64,000 nucleotides of DNA from Acidimicrobiales bacterium (GTDB taxonomy: Bacteria > Actinomycetota > Acidimicrobiia > Acidimicrobiales > MedAcidi-G1): contig JAKURV010000001.1 in assembly GCA_022452035.1 (NCBI GenBank), positions 1-64,000 of the forward strand, in the 5' to 3' direction. The notes beneath the pieces were generated by a model. The model was not told where the DNA came from and did no database searches. It saw nothing but the letters and a program-made list of their open reading frames with translations. Shown here piece after piece: positions 41,503 through 51,322 of the stretch (positions are counted from its first letter, which is position 1; each line of letters opens with the position of its first letter). The position numbers and the translations under genes are program-made.

Positions 41503-41536
41503 CTGATTTCATGGGGAGAACACTTGCTGCGGACCG

Positions 41537-41557
41537 CGGTGGCCGACCCGGCCACCG
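41537..41557 (-). promoter_or_regulatory. Stem-loop in the rplM leader
   Basis: A perfect eight-base stem (CGGTGGCC/GGCCACCG) with a five-base loop lies in the 126-base gap between truA and rplM. There is no T-run after it, so it is more likely an mRNA leader structure than a terminator. Control by a ribosomal protein is possible but unproven. Confidence 0.35.
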
Positions 41558-41628
41558 GGGATCGGCACCACAACCGGGTGCGATCGAACCGAGGACCAAG
41601 GCTACGGGCGGCACCCCTACCCGGCAAC

Positions 41629-42417
41629 CTACGGCGAGGCGGAGGTGGCCCCCGGATAGTCCACCGACCAGAAGGTCAAGCCCTCCGGTGGGGCCGGCTC
41701 CCCGGCCGCCTGCCGGTTCTTGGCCGCCAGGATGCTGGGCAGGGCATCGGCGGCCAGGTGACCCCGACCCACAGCTACCAGGGTCCCGACTACCGAGCGC
41801 ACCATCTGGTGGCAGAAGGCGGTGGCCGACACCTCGAACTCCAGGAGGTCGGCGCCCGACAGGCCGTCGGCCACCCTCCGCCACGACGCCGCGGTGACCC
41901 GGCGCACCAGGCCGGCCGACGTGCCGTCGGGCCGGGGCGTGGGACGCCGACAGAATGATGAGAAGTCGTGCTCGCCGACGAGGTCGGCGGTGGCCAACTG
42001 CATCGCGTCGACGTCAAGGGGTACCGACACGTGCCAGGCTCGCAGGGCAGTGAACGGATCGGGGTCCGGACGATCCAGGATGCGGTACCGGTAGGTTCGC
42101 CCGATGGCACTGAACCGGGCGTCGAAGTCGTCGGCCGCACGCTCCAACGCTGTCAACACGACCGACGGCCTGCACTGGCGGTTCACCGCCCGCCGGACGG
42201 CCTCCAGAGAAGCGTCGTCCGGGGCGTCGAAACTGACCACCTGGCCCACGGCGTGCACGCCGCGGTCGGTCCGCCCTGCACAGGTCAGCACCACATCGGT
42301 ACCAAGAACCCTCGACAGTGCCCCGCTGAGGAGGCCGGCGACCGTCGGGACGCCATCGTTAACGGCGAACCCGTGGAACGGGGACCCGTCGTAGGCGACG
42401 GTTCCCCGGACCCGCAT
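41629..42417 (-). CDS. truA: tRNA pseudouridine(38-40) synthase
   Basis: TruA makes pseudouridine at 38-40 of the tRNA anticodon arm. The 262 residues include VAYDGSPFHGFA at the start, the catalytic Asp in CAGRTDRGVHAVGQV, FDARFSAIGRTYRYRI and FCHQMVRSVVGTL. It is 11 bases after rplQ, the common actinobacterial rpoA-rplQ-truA-rplM-rpsI order. Confidence 0.96.
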   Translation of the reverse strand: MRVRGTVAYDGSPFHGFAVNDGVPTVAGLLSGALSRVLGTDVVLTCAGRTDRGVHAVGQVVSFDAPDDASLEAVRRAVNRQCRPSVVLTALERAADDFDARFSAIGRTYRYRILDRPDPDPFTALRAWHVSVPLDVDAMQLATADLVGEHDFSSFCRRPTPRPDGTSAGLVRRVTAASWRRVADGLSGADLLEFEVSATAFCHQMVRSVVGTLVAVGRGHLAADALPSILAAKNRQAAGEPAPPEGLTFWSVDYPGATSASP

Positions 42418-42428
42418 GACGGGAGGGC

Positions 42429-42782
42429 TCAGACCAGCTCGATGCGCGCCATCGGCGCGTTGTCCCCGTGGCGGGGGCCGACCTTCAGGATCCGGGTATA
42501 GCCACCCGCCCGGTCGGTGTACCGCGGCGCGATCTCATCGAAGAGCCGGGCCGCCATCTCGCGGTCCCGGAGGAACGCCACTACCTGGCGGTGATTGTGC
42601 AGGCCGCCCTTCTTGGCCTTGGTGATGATCTTCTCGGCGATCGGCCGGACCGCCTTGGCCTTGGCCTCGGTGGTAGTGATCGCCTCAGCGGCGATGAGCG
42701 ACGCCACCAGGTTGGCCATCATCGACTTCTGGTGGGCGGAGCTGCCGCCGAAGCGACGGCCCCTCTTAGGGGTCGCGGGCAT
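42429..42782 (-). CDS. rplQ: 50S ribosomal protein bL17
   Basis: The 117 residues have the invariant [21 protein letters not shown] start and the [18 protein letters not shown] segment. The C-terminus is compact, with none of the long actinobacterial tails. It follows rpoA by four bases. Confidence 0.98.
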   Translation of the reverse strand: MPATPKRGRRFGGSSAHQKSMMANLVASLIAAEAITTTEAKAKAVRPIAEKIITKAKKGGLHNHRQVVAFLRDREMAARLFDEIAPRYTDRAGGYTRILKVGPRHGDNAPMARIELV

Positions 42783-42786
42783 GGCG

Positions 42787-43725
42787 TCAGACCCGGACCC
42801 GGAGCGTCAGGCCGCGCTCGTCGAGCTTCTCGATGACCTCGTCCAGAGACTTCTGGCCGAAGTTGGTGACGGCCAACAGGTCGTCCTCGGTCTTCTCCAA
42901 GAGCTGGCCGACCGTGTCGACCTGGGCACGCTTGAGGCAGTTGCGGGGCCGTTCCGACAGGTCCAGGTCCTCGATGGGGAGGTCTAGGTCCGGTGAGCTG
43001 CCACCCACTTCCTCAGCCTCGCCCAACTCCAGGCCGCGGGCTTCGTCGCTCATGTCCTCCACCAACTGCACAAGAGTTCGCAGGGTGGCACCGGCCGAGG
43101 CCAGGGCGTCACGCGGGCTGACCGAGCCGTCGGTGGTGATGTCCAGCACGAGACGGTCCATGTCCTGGGTTTGGCCGACAGAGACAGGCTCCACGTCGAT
43201 CGATACCCGCCGAACCGGCGAGAACAGGGCATCCACCGGGATGACGCCGATGACGCCCTCGCCGACGGCACGGTCCGAACCCAGGTAGCCCCGGCCCACC
43301 TCGACGGTCAACTCGAGGGCCAGACGGCCCTTAGGAGCGATGGTGGCCAGGTGCAGATCCGGGTTCAGAACCTCAACCTGGTCGTTGGACTCGAGAGCCG
43401 CCGCAGTGACCTCGGCTCCGCCGCGGACGTCGACCCGCAGGGTGACCGGCTCGTCACTGTGGGAGCGCAGCTCGACATCCTTCAGGTTCAGGACAATGTC
43501 AGTGACATCCTCCACCACCCCTTCGATAGTGCCGAACTCGTGCAGAGCGTCGTCGAACTTCACCTGAGTGACCGCAGCGCCCGGGATAGACGACAGCAGC
43601 GTCCTCCGGAGCGAGTTGCCCAAGGTGTGGCCGAAGCCCGGCTCAAGCGGGCCGATGGAAAACTGCTGACGGTTGCCGACGGCTTCGCCGACGGCTTCGA
43701 CGGTCGGTCGCTGAATGACCAGCAT
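42787..43725 (-). CDS. rpoA: RNA polymerase alpha subunit
   Basis: From the ATG at 43725 (AAGGA seven bases upstream) the protein has 312 residues. The assembly domain shows [21 protein letters not shown], and a linker rich in Asp/Glu leads to the C-terminal domain with [22 protein letters not shown] and [16 protein letters not shown], the DNA-binding part. It lies between rpsD and rplQ. Confidence 0.98.
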   Translation of the reverse strand: MLVIQRPTVEAVGEAVGNRQQFSIGPLEPGFGHTLGNSLRRTLLSSIPGAAVTQVKFDDALHEFGTIEGVVEDVTDIVLNLKDVELRSHSDEPVTLRVDVRGGAEVTAAALESNDQVEVLNPDLHLATIAPKGRLALELTVEVGRGYLGSDRAVGEGVIGVIPVDALFSPVRRVSIDVEPVSVGQTQDMDRLVLDITTDGSVSPRDALASAGATLRTLVQLVEDMSDEARGLELGEAEEVGGSSPDLDLPIEDLDLSERPRNCLKRAQVDTVGQLLEKTEDDLLAVTNFGQKSLDEVIEKLDERGLTLRVRV

Positions 43726-43792
43726 GGGGTGTCCTTCTCGCCTTCGTACTTGCGTGGATACGTGACTGTCCCGGGACCCGAAGAGCCAGGGA

Positions 43793-44410
43793 CTACTTGG
43801 AATAGAGCTCGACAATGAGCTGTTCGCGAACCGGAACGTCGATCTGCTCGCGGAGGGGTAGTTCTCGGACGGTGACCTCGTGGCCGTTCTCGCCCATGTC
43901 CAACCAGGCCGGGGCCTGTCGGTCGAGCACGTCGATGTTCCACTGCACAACAACCATCTTGCGGGCCTTGTCGCGCAGTGTGACTACATCGCCCTTCCGG
44001 CAGCGATAGCTGGGAATGTCTACCCGGCTGCCGTTGACGTCCACATGGCCGTGGTTGACCAGTTGCCGGGCCTGCGGTCGGGTAGCGGCCATGCCGGCCC
44101 GGTAGACGACGTTGTCCAGGCGAAGCTCCAGGTACTGGAGCATGTTCTCGCCCGTCACGCCCTGGCGACGGTTGGCTTCGGCGTAGATCCGACGGAACTG
44201 CTTTTCAGACAGGCCGTATGCGAAGCGAGCCTTCTGCTTCTCCTGAAGCTGCACCAGATACTCGGACGGGTTCCCCCGACGTCGGGTCCGGCCGTGCTCG
44301 CCGGGCGGGTACGGGCGCTTGTCCAACGCCACAACCTCACCCTTGGTGCCGAAGATGTTGGTACCGAGGCGGCGGGAGACCCGGGCTCGGGGGCCGGTGT
44401 AGCGGGACAT
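43793..44410 (-). CDS. rpsD: 30S ribosomal protein uS4
   Basis: The 205 residues are the zinc-free form: the N-terminus SRYTGPRARVSRRLGTNIFG has no cysteine cluster. The S4 RNA-binding domain is around LELRLDNVVYRAGMAATRPQARQLVNHGHV. uS4 starts 16S assembly and often represses its own operon. Confidence 0.98.
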   Translation of the reverse strand: MSRYTGPRARVSRRLGTNIFGTKGEVVALDKRPYPPGEHGRTRRRGNPSEYLVQLQEKQKARFAYGLSEKQFRRIYAEANRRQGVTGENMLQYLELRLDNVVYRAGMAATRPQARQLVNHGHVDVNGSRVDIPSYRCRKGDVVTLRDKARKMVVVQWNIDVLDRQAPAWLDMGENGHEVTVRELPLREQIDVPVREQLIVELYSK

Positions 44411-44411
44411 G

Positions 44412-44810
44412 TCAGACCCTCCGCCGCTTGGGCGGCCGACAACCGTTGTGGGGAATTGGGGTGACGTCCTTGATGCCCGTCACCTCGATGCCGACGTTCT
44501 GGATGGTCCGGATGGCCGTCTCGCGACCGGATCCGGGGCCACGAACCACTACGTCGACCTTGCGGACACCGTGTTCCATGGCCCGCCGGGCGCACTGCTC
44601 AGCCGCCATCTGGGCGGCAAACGGCGTCGACTTGCGGGACCCTTTGAAACCGACGTTGCCGGCCGAGGCCCAGGCCAGGGTGTTCCCACCCTGATCCGTA
44701 ATGGTGATGATCGTGTTGTTGAAGGAACTCTTGATGTGAACGACCCCGTGCGGGACGTTCTTCCGTTCCTTCTTACGGGGACGTCGACCCCCGGCAGCCG
44801 GCTTCGCCAT
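44412..44810 (-). CDS. rpsK: 30S ribosomal protein uS11
   Basis: The 132 residues contain [35 protein letters not shown] and the [13 protein letters not shown] segment, ending in [11 protein letters not shown]. Its ATG shares one base with the rpsM stop. It leads directly into rpsD. Confidence 0.98.
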   Translation of the reverse strand: MAKPAAGGRRPRKKERKNVPHGVVHIKSSFNNTIITITDQGGNTLAWASAGNVGFKGSRKSTPFAAQMAAEQCARRAMEHGVRKVDVVVRGPGSGRETAIRTIQNVGIEVTGIKDVTPIPHNGCRPPKRRRV

Positions 44811-45187
44811 TACTTCGTGACCTGCTTCTTGTTAGCGACCGTCTTGCGGGGACCCTTACGGGTCCGGGCGTTGGTGTGGGTGCGCTGGCCACGGACCGGA
44901 AGGCCACGACGGTGGCGGAGGCCCTGGTAGCAACCGATGTCCATCTTGCGCTTGATGTTCTGGGACACCTCGCGACGGAGGTCGCCCTCGACCTTGAGCT
45001 GCTGGTCGACAAACACCCGGATCGAAGTGACCTCGTCGTCGGCCAGGTCACGCACCCGGGTGGAGGGGTTGACGCCGGTGGCCTCGCAGATGCTCGCCGC
45101 CGATGTGCGACCGATGCCGTGGATGTAGGTCAGCGCGATCAGTACCCGCTTCTCGCGGGGGATGTCGACGCCGGAAATTCGTGCCAT
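44810..45187 (-). CDS. rpsM: 30S ribosomal protein uS13
   Basis: The 125 residues begin [21 protein letters not shown] and include [31 protein letters not shown] and [15 protein letters not shown], ending in the lysine-rich tail that touches tRNA. It follows rpmJ by 12 bases. Confidence 0.98.
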   Translation of the reverse strand: MARISGVDIPREKRVLIALTYIHGIGRTSAASICEATGVNPSTRVRDLADDEVTSIRVFVDQQLKVEGDLRREVSQNIKRKMDIGCYQGLRHRRGLPVRGQRTHTNARTRKGPRKTVANKKQVTK

Positions 45188-45199
45188 GCCTGACTACCT

Positions 45200-45313
45200 C
45201 TAGCCCTGACGCTGCTTGTGGCGGGGGTTGGTGCAGATGACCTGCACGCGACCGTGACGCCGGATCACCCGGCACTTCTCACAGATTCGCTTGACGCTCG
45301 CTCGGACCTTCAT
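45200..45313 (-). CDS. rpmJ: 50S ribosomal protein bL36, zinc form
   Basis: A 37-codon frame from the ATG at 45313 reads [20 protein letters not shown] and so on. C11, C14, C27 and H32 form the zinc site of the C+ type. It ends QRQG at 45200, between infA and rpsM, the standard place. Confidence 0.97.
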   Translation of the reverse strand: MKVRASVKRICEKCRVIRRHGRVQVICTNPRHKQRQG

Positions 45314-45349
45314 ACTGTTCTCTCTCGTGTGCTCGCCACTCGCAGCGGA

Positions 45350-45574
45350 CTACTTGTAGCGGTAGGTGATCCGACCTCTCTGGAGGTCGTAAGGGGTGAG
45401 CTCAACCTGGACGCGGTCGCCCGGAAGGATCCGGATGTAGTGCATCCGCATCTTCCCGGAGATGTGGGCCAGCACGTTGTGGCCGTTCTCCAGCTCGACG
45501 CGGAACATGGCGTTCGGCAGCGGCTCGAGAACCGTGCCTTCCAGCACGATCGCATCTTCCTTGGGCTTCGGCAG
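45350..45574 (-). CDS. infA: Translation initiation factor IF-1, apparent CTG start
   Basis: IF-1 blocks the ribosomal A site during initiation. The 74-residue OB-fold is complete: [40 protein letters not shown], and the [20 protein letters not shown] stretch. At the position where relatives have the initiator Met the codon is CTG (45572-45574), with AGGAG seven bases upstream. The nearest in-frame GTG is 16 codons further up, has no ribosome binding site, and would add residues foreign to IF-1. So CTG is the likely start, though experimental proof is needed. Confidence 0.93.
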   Translation of the reverse strand: MPKPKEDAIVLEGTVLEPLPNAMFRVELENGHNVLAHISGKMRMHYIRILPGDRVQVELTPYDLQRGRITYRYK

Positions 45575-45690
45575 TGTGGCTCTCCTGGTCGTTATGTTCG
45601 AAAGGGTAAAAAACTGCTTCACAGGCCGGGCCCGGGAGGCTGCTCGCGAAGGCACTCACCCGGCGCGGGACAGTGGGTAACGCTATCGCA

Positions 45691-45706
45691 GGCCCTCCGG
45701 AGGGCC
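45691..45706 (-). terminator. GC-rich palindrome between adk and infA
   Basis: GGCCCTCCGGAGGGCC is a perfect 16-base palindrome 39 bases after the adk stop. There is no T-run on either side, so it may be a weak terminator, a processing site or just a stem. The rest of the 170-base gap shows no map (methionine aminopeptidase) gene. Confidence 0.3.
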
Positions 45707-45744
45707 AACCCCCGTCCGGCCGGTGTGGTGTGCAGAACCGCAGG

Positions 45745-46332
45745 TCACGACGCGTCTCCGACGCTCAGCCGTCTGTCGATGGCGGTTGTGAGGCGGGTGA
45801 ACACGTCATCTTCAATGCCTAGGCCGTCAACCACCTCCAGTAGGCCGCGTTCGGCGAACCAGGCCAGTAGCGGCGCCGTCTCTGACTCGTACAGGTCCAG
45901 ACGGCGGCGAATAGCCTCCGCCGTGTCATCAGCCCGGCCCCGAGCCACCATGCGGGCCGTGACCTCGTCGACGGGAACGTCGAGGTTCACGGCGGCATCC
46001 ATCGGAGTCCCGGCCTCGGCCAGAAAGCCTTCGAGCGCCGAGGCCTGGTCGGGGGTCCGGGGATAGCCGTCCAGCAGGAAACCATGCTCGGCCACGTCGT
46101 CCTGGGCCAGCCGCTCGGCCACGATGCCGTTGATGAGGTCGTCGCCGACCAGTTCGCCGGCGTCCATCACGGCCCTGGCCTGCAGGCCCAGTTCCGTCTC
46201 GGCGCCCACAGCGGCGCGCAACATGTCACCGGTCGAGATGTGCACCGTGTCGTAGGCCTCCACCAGGCGTGATGCCTGGGTGCCCTTTCCGGAACCCTGG
46301 CGTCCGAGGATGACGAGACGGACGGCGGTCAT
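45745..46332 (-). CDS. adk: Adenylate kinase, short form
   Basis: Adk equilibrates ATP and AMP with ADP. The 195 residues have the P-loop LGRQGSGKGTQASRL, HISTGDMLRAAV, and FLLDGYPRTPDQASAL with the AMP-binding Arg. The lid is the short type without zinc cysteines. It follows secY by two bases. Confidence 0.96.
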   Translation of the reverse strand: MTAVRLVILGRQGSGKGTQASRLVEAYDTVHISTGDMLRAAVGAETELGLQARAVMDAGELVGDDLINGIVAERLAQDDVAEHGFLLDGYPRTPDQASALEGFLAEAGTPMDAAVNLDVPVDEVTARMVARGRADDTAEAIRRRLDLYESETAPLLAWFAERGLLEVVDGLGIEDDVFTRLTTAIDRRLSVGDAS

Positions 46333-46334
46333 CG

Positions 46335-47657
46335 CTACTTGAGGAAGCCCTCGTAGTTGCGCATGGTGAGTTGCGAATCGACCTGCTTCATGGTCTCCAG
46401 AGAGACACCGGCGGCGATCAAGATCGAGATTCCGATGAAGCCGAAGCCGGCCGCACCGCCCGAGCCCACCCCGGCACTGGTGTCCAGGAACACATTGATC
46501 AGGATCGACGGGACCAGCGCCACGCCGGCGATGAACAGGGCGCCGGGCAGCGTGATGCGTGACAGTATTCGGGCCAGGTACCGCTCAGTCTGGTGGCCTG
46601 GACGGATGCCGGGCACGAACCCGCCCTGCTTGCGGATGGTGTCGGCCTGCTTGACCGGGTCGAAGGTGATCGCCGTGTAGAAGTAGGCGAAGCCCACAAT
46701 TAGCAGGCCGGTGATGGTGAAGTAAAAGACGTTGTCCGGCTGGGCCAGGTTGTTGTCGATCCAGCCCCGGAAGCCGTCCCAGGGCAGGGCGGCAGCTACC
46801 AACACCGGTAGGTACAGCACAGACGAGGCGAAGATGATTGGGATCACGCCCGACTGGTTCACCTTCAGCGGGATGTAGGTGTTCTGGCCGCCATACATCC
46901 GGCGACCCACCACCCGCTTGGCGAACTGCACCGGGATGCGTCGCTGACCCTGCTCCACGAAGACGATGGCGGCGATCATGGCCATCAGGACGGCTACCAC
47001 CACGACGGAGGCCACCACCCCATTTTCGGCATGGATCAGGGAGCCCTGGGCCGGGAAGCCGCTCACGATAGAGATCATGATCAGCAGCGACATACCGTTG
47101 CCGATCCCCTTTTGGGTGATCAGCTCGCCTATCCACATGAGCAGCGCCGTTCCGGCGGTCAAGGTCAGGACAACCACGCTCACCGTGCCGATGTGAAAAT
47201 CGGGCAGCAGATTGGCCCCCGACTGACCAGAGATCGAGTTGCCGCGGTCGTTGAACAAAAACGCGAAGCTCGTGGACTGGATGACAGCGATGGCCACCGT
47301 CAGGTAGCGAGTCCACTGGGTAATCTTGCGCTGACCGACCGCTCCCTGCTGCTGCCACTGCTCGATCCGGGGTACCACCACGCCGAGTACCTGCATGATG
47401 ATTGACGCCGTGATGTAGGGCATGACGCCTAGGGCGAACACGGCAAAGCTGGTCAGGGACCCGCCGGAGAAGAGCTGCATGAAGGCCAGAACGCCCCCCT
47501 GGTCCGCCCGGTCGCGCAGCAGTTGGACCTGCTCAACATCGATACCGGGGGCAGGCATGAAAGCGCCCACCCGGTAGAGCAGGATCATGAGCAGGGTGAA
47601 CACGATCCGCTTTCGCAGATCCCCCACCCTGAACATATTCAGCATGCTGGATAGCAC
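46335..47657 (-). CDS. secY: Preprotein translocase channel subunit SecY
   Basis: SecY is the protein-conducting channel of the Sec pathway. The 440 residues form ten transmembrane helices. Visible signatures are PYITASIIMQVLGVVVPRIEQ (second helix and following loop), ISIVSGFPAQG and the cytoplasmic loop FANPVKQADTIRKQGG-like stretch around KQADTIRKQGGFVPGIRPG. It follows rplO by 37 bases in the spc cluster. Confidence 0.97.
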   Translation of the reverse strand: MLSSMLNMFRVGDLRKRIVFTLLMILLYRVGAFMPAPGIDVEQVQLLRDRADQGGVLAFMQLFSGGSLTSFAVFALGVMPYITASIIMQVLGVVVPRIEQWQQQGAVGQRKITQWTRYLTVAIAVIQSTSFAFLFNDRGNSISGQSGANLLPDFHIGTVSVVVLTLTAGTALLMWIGELITQKGIGNGMSLLIMISIVSGFPAQGSLIHAENGVVASVVVVAVLMAMIAAIVFVEQGQRRIPVQFAKRVVGRRMYGGQNTYIPLKVNQSGVIPIIFASSVLYLPVLVAAALPWDGFRGWIDNNLAQPDNVFYFTITGLLIVGFAYFYTAITFDPVKQADTIRKQGGFVPGIRPGHQTERYLARILSRITLPGALFIAGVALVPSILINVFLDTSAGVGSGGAAGFGFIGISILIAAGVSLETMKQVDSQLTMRNYEGFLK

Positions 47658-47694
47658 GTGTGCTCCTGTCTCTGGTCTGGTCCGGACGACCCGG

Positions 47695-48180
47695 TCAGCG
47701 GTTCATCAGGGCGTTGCCGCTGGCCGGTGGGCGCACGGCGAAGGGCAGGGGTAGCTTCTCGACGCTTCCACCGGCCGCAGTGATAGCGGCCTCGGCCGAG
47801 GCCGAGAAGGCGTGGGCCCGCACGGTGACGGCCCGGGTAACCTCGCCCCGACCCAGCACCTTGACCAACGACTTCTTGCCGACCAGGCCGTGGGCGTGCA
47901 GAGTCTCCGGTGAGATCTCGTCGAGGCCACTGGCCTCGATAGCGTCGAGGTTTACCGCCTGGTACTCGACGCGAAACGGGTTCTTGAAGCCCTTGAGCTT
48001 TGGAATCCGCTGATGAAGGGGCATCTGGCCACCCTCGAAGCCGACCCGAACCGTGTTACGGGCCCGCTGTCCCTTCATGCCGCGGCCAGCGGTCTTGCCG
48101 CCCCTACCGCCGATACCGCGTGCGACGCGCTTGGCGCGCTTCTTGGAGCCGGGGGCCGGCTGCAGATCGTGGATCTTCAT
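47695..48180 (-). CDS. rplO: 50S ribosomal protein uL15
   Basis: The 161 residues begin MKIHDLQPAPGSKKRAKRVA and contain GIGGRGGKTAGRGMKGQRARN and FEGGQMPLHQRIPKLKGF. The ATG overlaps the rpmD stop by four bases. Confidence 0.97.
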   Translation of the reverse strand: MKIHDLQPAPGSKKRAKRVARGIGGRGGKTAGRGMKGQRARNTVRVGFEGGQMPLHQRIPKLKGFKNPFRVEYQAVNLDAIEASGLDEISPETLHAHGLVGKKSLVKVLGRGEVTRAVTVRAHAFSASAEAAITAAGGSVEKLPLPFAVRPPASGNALMNR

Positions 48181-48365
48181 TCTCCGTCGACCTCCTCGAC
48201 CTGGACCAGGTGGGGGACCCGGGCGATCATGCCCCGGATCTCACCCCGGTCGGGCAGGGTGTTACTGCGACCGATACGACCCAGGCCCAGAGCACGTAGG
48301 GTCCCCCGCTGCTTGGGCTTGGCACCGATGCCACTTCGGACCTGGGTGACGATGAGTTGTGCCAT
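48177..48365 (-). CDS. rpmD: 50S ribosomal protein uL30
   Basis: From the ATG at 48365 the protein is 62 residues: AQLIVTQVRSGIG, KPKQRGTLRALGLGRIG and the MIARVPHLVQVEEV end. In-frame codons upstream belong to the rpsE region. It overlaps rplO by four bases and follows rpsE by one. Confidence 0.96.
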   Translation of the reverse strand: MAQLIVTQVRSGIGAKPKQRGTLRALGLGRIGRSNTLPDRGEIRGMIARVPHLVQVEEVDGE

Positions 48366-48366
48366 G

Positions 48367-48939
48367 TCACTCACCGTCAGAACCGTCGGACGCGCCCACA
48401 CCGGCCTCGGTGCGGCGGTACGCGGCAAGCATGGCCCCCGGCACGAACTCCTCTGGGTCCAGGCCGCGCAGGCGGGCTACCTCGTCGGGCCGGCGCAGGG
48501 CCTGTAACCCGGCGATGGTGGCCCGGGCCACGTTGATGTGGTTGGGTGATCCCTGCGACTTACAGAGCACGTCGTGGATGCCGGCCTCTTCGAGAATGGC
48601 GCGGGCGGCGCCACCGGCGATCACACCGGTACCGGGGGCGGCCGGCTGGAGCAGGACCCGGCCGCCACCCATGATCCCCATGATGGGGTGGATGATGGTC
48701 GAACCGGCAAGCGGCACGCTAAATAGGTTTCGCTTGGCCTCTTCGGTCCCCTTCTGGATTGCCAGCGGGACCTCCTTAGCCTTGCCGTAGCCCAGGCCGA
48801 CTCGACCGGCGCCGTCGCCGATCACCACCAGGGCAGTAAACGAAAACCGGCGACCGCCCTTGACCACCTTGGCCACGCGGTTGATGTGGATGACCCGTGA
48901 CTCCCGAAGGGAGGCGTCGTCGTTGGTGTGAGGTGCCAC
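48367..48939 (-). CDS. rpsE: 30S ribosomal protein uS5
   Basis: The 190 residues start at a GTG at 48939 with GGAG five bases upstream. They contain [58 protein letters not shown] and [15 protein letters not shown]. The start shares bases with the rplR stop (TAGTG). The much longer open frame upstream is a shadow of rplR and rplF. Confidence 0.97.
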   Translation of the reverse strand: MAPHTNDDASLRESRVIHINRVAKVVKGGRRFSFTALVVIGDGAGRVGLGYGKAKEVPLAIQKGTEEAKRNLFSVPLAGSTIIHPIMGIMGGGRVLLQPAAPGTGVIAGGAARAILEEAGIHDVLCKSQGSPNHINVARATIAGLQALRRPDEVARLRGLDPEEFVPGAMLAAYRRTEAGVGASDGSDGE

Positions 48940-49295
48940 TAGAACTCCAGTCCGGCATCGCGGGCGGCGTCGGCAAGCGCCGCCACCCGGCCGTGGTAGA
49001 GGTAACCGCCGCGGTCGAACACCACGGTGGCGATTCCGGCCTCGCGGGCCCGCTCGGCGATCAGGCGACCGACTTCGGTGGCCGCGGCCACCCCGGTCGT
49101 CCCGTCGGCCACGCCGGCCTGCTGGGTCGAGGCGCTGGCCATCGTACGACCGGTCTGGTCGTCGATGACCTGTGCCGAGATGTGCCGCGAGGAGCGGAAC
49201 ACCGCCAGGCGGGGCCGCGCCGCGGTCCCCCGGACCGCCTTGCGGATCCGATGGTGGCGCCGCTGACGCGCTCGGGACCGATCGACGGTGCTCAC
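48939..49295 (-). CDS. rplR: 50S ribosomal protein uL18
   Basis: The 118 residues are the 5S rRNA-binding protein: [43 protein letters not shown] and [20 protein letters not shown]. It overlaps rplF by four bases. Confidence 0.97.
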   Translation of the reverse strand: MSTVDRSRARQRRHHRIRKAVRGTAARPRLAVFRSSRHISAQVIDDQTGRTMASASTQQAGVADGTTGVAAATEVGRLIAERAREAGIATVVFDRGGYLYHGRVAALADAARDAGLEF

Positions 49296-49831
49296 TTCGC
49301 CGCCTTTCCGGCCTTGCGGGCCACGTGCTCGCCGAGGTAGCGCACGCCCTTGCCCTTGTAGGGCTCCGGCTTGCGGTGCGAACGGATGTCGGCGGCCACC
49401 TGGCCGACGACCTGCTTGTCGGCACCCGACACGATGATGCGGGTCGGTTCTGGCACCTCAAAGGAGATGCCGTCCGGGGCCTCGACGAGAACCGGATGGC
49501 TGAAGCCGAGCTGGAGCTCGAGGGCGTCGGTTCCCTTGGCGATACAGCGGTACCCGACACCCACGATCTGGAGTTCCTTGCGGAAGCCCTCCGACACGCC
49601 GACCATCATGTTGTTCACCAGTGAACGAGTCAGCCCGTGCATGGCCCGGTTAACCCGCTCGTCGTCGGGGCGCTCGACGAGGATCTCCTCGCCGTCTTGG
49701 CGGACGGTGATCTCGCCGGGCACCTCGAGGTCCAGGGCTCCCTTGGGGCCCTTCACGGCGACCTGGCGGCCGCTAATCGAGACCTCGACGCCCGACGGCA
49801 CGGGGATGGGGGCCTTCCCGATTCGGGACAT
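49292..49831 (-). CDS. rplF: 50S ribosomal protein uL6
   Basis: The 179 residues contain [30 protein letters not shown] and the C-terminal signature [16 protein letters not shown]. It follows rpsH by 11 bases. Confidence 0.98.
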   Translation of the reverse strand: MSRIGKAPIPVPSGVEVSISGRQVAVKGPKGALDLEVPGEITVRQDGEEILVERPDDERVNRAMHGLTRSLVNNMMVGVSEGFRKELQIVGVGYRCIAKGTDALELQLGFSHPVLVEAPDGISFEVPEPTRIIVSGADKQVVGQVAADIRSHRKPEPYKGKGVRYLGEHVARKAGKAAK

Positions 49832-49842
49832 GTCCTCCTCCT

Positions 49843-50247
49843 CTACCAGACGTAGCAGAGGACCTCGCCGCCGATCCTCCGGCGGCGAGCCTCGCGGTCG
49901 CTCATAAGCCCGCGACTGGTCGAGATCACGGCTACGCCGAGACCACCGAGCACGCGGGGGATCTTGTTCGAGGCGCTGTAGACCCGTAGGCCCGGGGTGG
50001 ATACCCGCTGCACACCGCTGATAACGCGCTCTCGCTCCGAGGAGTACTTCATCTCGATGGTCAGCACCTTCCCGGGGCTGGTCGTGGAGTCCGACACCTC
50101 GTAGCCACGGATGTAACCCTCAGCCTGGAGGACGTCAGCCAACGCCACCTTTTGCCTGGACGACGGCATCTTCACGCCCTCGTGCATGGCCTGGTTGGCG
50201 TTTCGGATACGCGTCAGCATGTCGGCGACGGGATCGGTCATGGTCAT
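49843..50247 (-). CDS. rpsH: 30S ribosomal protein uS8
   Basis: The 134 residues have [19 protein letters not shown] and the end [20 protein letters not shown]. Of two close ATGs the first (50247) is preceded by AGGAGG at seven bases and is preferred. In E. coli uS8 represses this operon. Confidence 0.97.
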   Translation of the reverse strand: MTMTDPVADMLTRIRNANQAMHEGVKMPSSRQKVALADVLQAEGYIRGYEVSDSTTSPGKVLTIEMKYSSERERVISGVQRVSTPGLRVYSASNKIPRVLGGLGVAVISTSRGLMSDREARRRRIGGEVLCYVW

Positions 50248-50259
50248 ATCAGATCCTCC

Positions 50260-50445
50260 TCACCAGCTCGACTTCGTCAGCCCGGGGATCTCCCCGGCGT
50301 GGGCCATATTCCGCAGGCAGATCCGACAGAGATTGAAGGCCCGGTAGACCGACCGCGGTCGGCCGCAACGACGGCACCGCGTGTAGGCACGAACCTTGAA
50401 CTTCGGGGTCTTCTGCTGCTTATTGACCAGTGCTTTCTTGGCCAC
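50260..50445 (-). CDS. rpsN: 30S ribosomal protein uS14, zinc (type Z) form
   Basis: The 61 residues are the short zinc form with C24, C27, C40 and C43 (two CxxC pairs), plus [18 protein letters not shown] and the KSSW end. The ATG shares one base with the rplE stop. Confidence 0.97.
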   Translation of the reverse strand: MAKKALVNKQQKTPKFKVRAYTRCRRCGRPRSVYRAFNLCRICLRNMAHAGEIPGLTKSSW

Positions 50446-51014
50446 TACTGCCCTTCCTTCCGGAATGGGAAACCGAACGCCGTGAGCAGTGCCTGCCCAC
50501 TGGCGTCGTCGGACGCGGACGTCACGATCGTGATGTCCATTCCCCGGGTGCGATCGACCTTGTCGTAGTCGACCTCCGGGAAGATGAGTTGCTCGGTCAC
50601 CCCGAACGTGTAGTTCCCGTTGCCGTCGAACGACCGGGGGCTGAGGCCGCGGAAGTCGCGGATCCGGGGGATGGCCAGGGTGATCAGGCGGTCCAGGAAC
50701 TCGTACATGCGGTCGCCCCGCAGCGTGACCTTGGCACCAATGGCCTGACCCTCGCGGAGCTTGAAGTTCGAGACGGACTTGCGGGCCCGGGTTATGAGCG
50801 GCTTCTGGCCGGTGATGACCTCGAGGTCGGCCACCGCCCCGTCCAGAAGCTTGGCCTGCTGGGCGGCGTCGCCGACACCCATGTTGACCACGATCTTCTC
50901 CAGCCGCGGAACCTGCATAACGTTGGACAGGCTCAGCTCGTCCTTCAGGGCGCTGCGGATCTGGGCGCCGTAAAGCTCCCGCAGCCGCACGCTCACCGTC
51001 ATGGTGTCAGCCAT
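50445..51014 (-). CDS. rplE: 50S ribosomal protein uL5
   Basis: The 189 residues contain [59 protein letters not shown]-like sequence and [16 protein letters not shown]. It binds 5S rRNA. It overlaps rplX by eight bases. Confidence 0.97.
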   Translation of the reverse strand: MADTMTVSVRLRELYGAQIRSALKDELSLSNVMQVPRLEKIVVNMGVGDAAQQAKLLDGAVADLEVITGQKPLITRARKSVSNFKLREGQAIGAKVTLRGDRMYEFLDRLITLAIPRIRDFRGLSPRSFDGNGNYTFGVTEQLIFPEVDYDKVDRTRGMDITIVTSASDDASGQALLTAFGFPFRKEGQ

Positions 51015-51321
51015 CGAGGTCCACCCCCGTCCGCTTGCAGATACGCACCTTGTCGCCGGCGTCGTTGTACCGGTAGCCGATGCGGGTGGGCCGACCGTCC
51101 GACGGGCTCAGCACAGCGACGTTGGAGGCTTCGACAGGCATGGCCTTGTCGATGATCCCGCCCTGCATGGTGGCGTTGGTCGGCTTCTGGTGGCGCTTGG
51201 CCATGTTTACGCCGTCCACGATCACCTTGTTCTCGGCGGGCATGGCCCGACTCACATGACCCTCCTTGCCTCGGTCCTTGCCAGCCAGGACGCGCACCTT
51301 GTCGCCCTTCCTGATCTTCAT
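51007..51321 (-). CDS. rplX: 50S ribosomal protein uL24
   Basis: From the ATG at 51321 the protein is 104 residues: [21 protein letters not shown] with its KOW motif, then [15 protein letters not shown]. It follows rplN by one base. Confidence 0.97.
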   Translation of the reverse strand: MKIRKGDKVRVLAGKDRGKEGHVSRAMPAENKVIVDGVNMAKRHQKPTNATMQGGIIDKAMPVEASNVAVLSPSDGRPTRIGYRYNDAGDKVRICKRTGVDLDG

Positions 51322-51322
51322 C

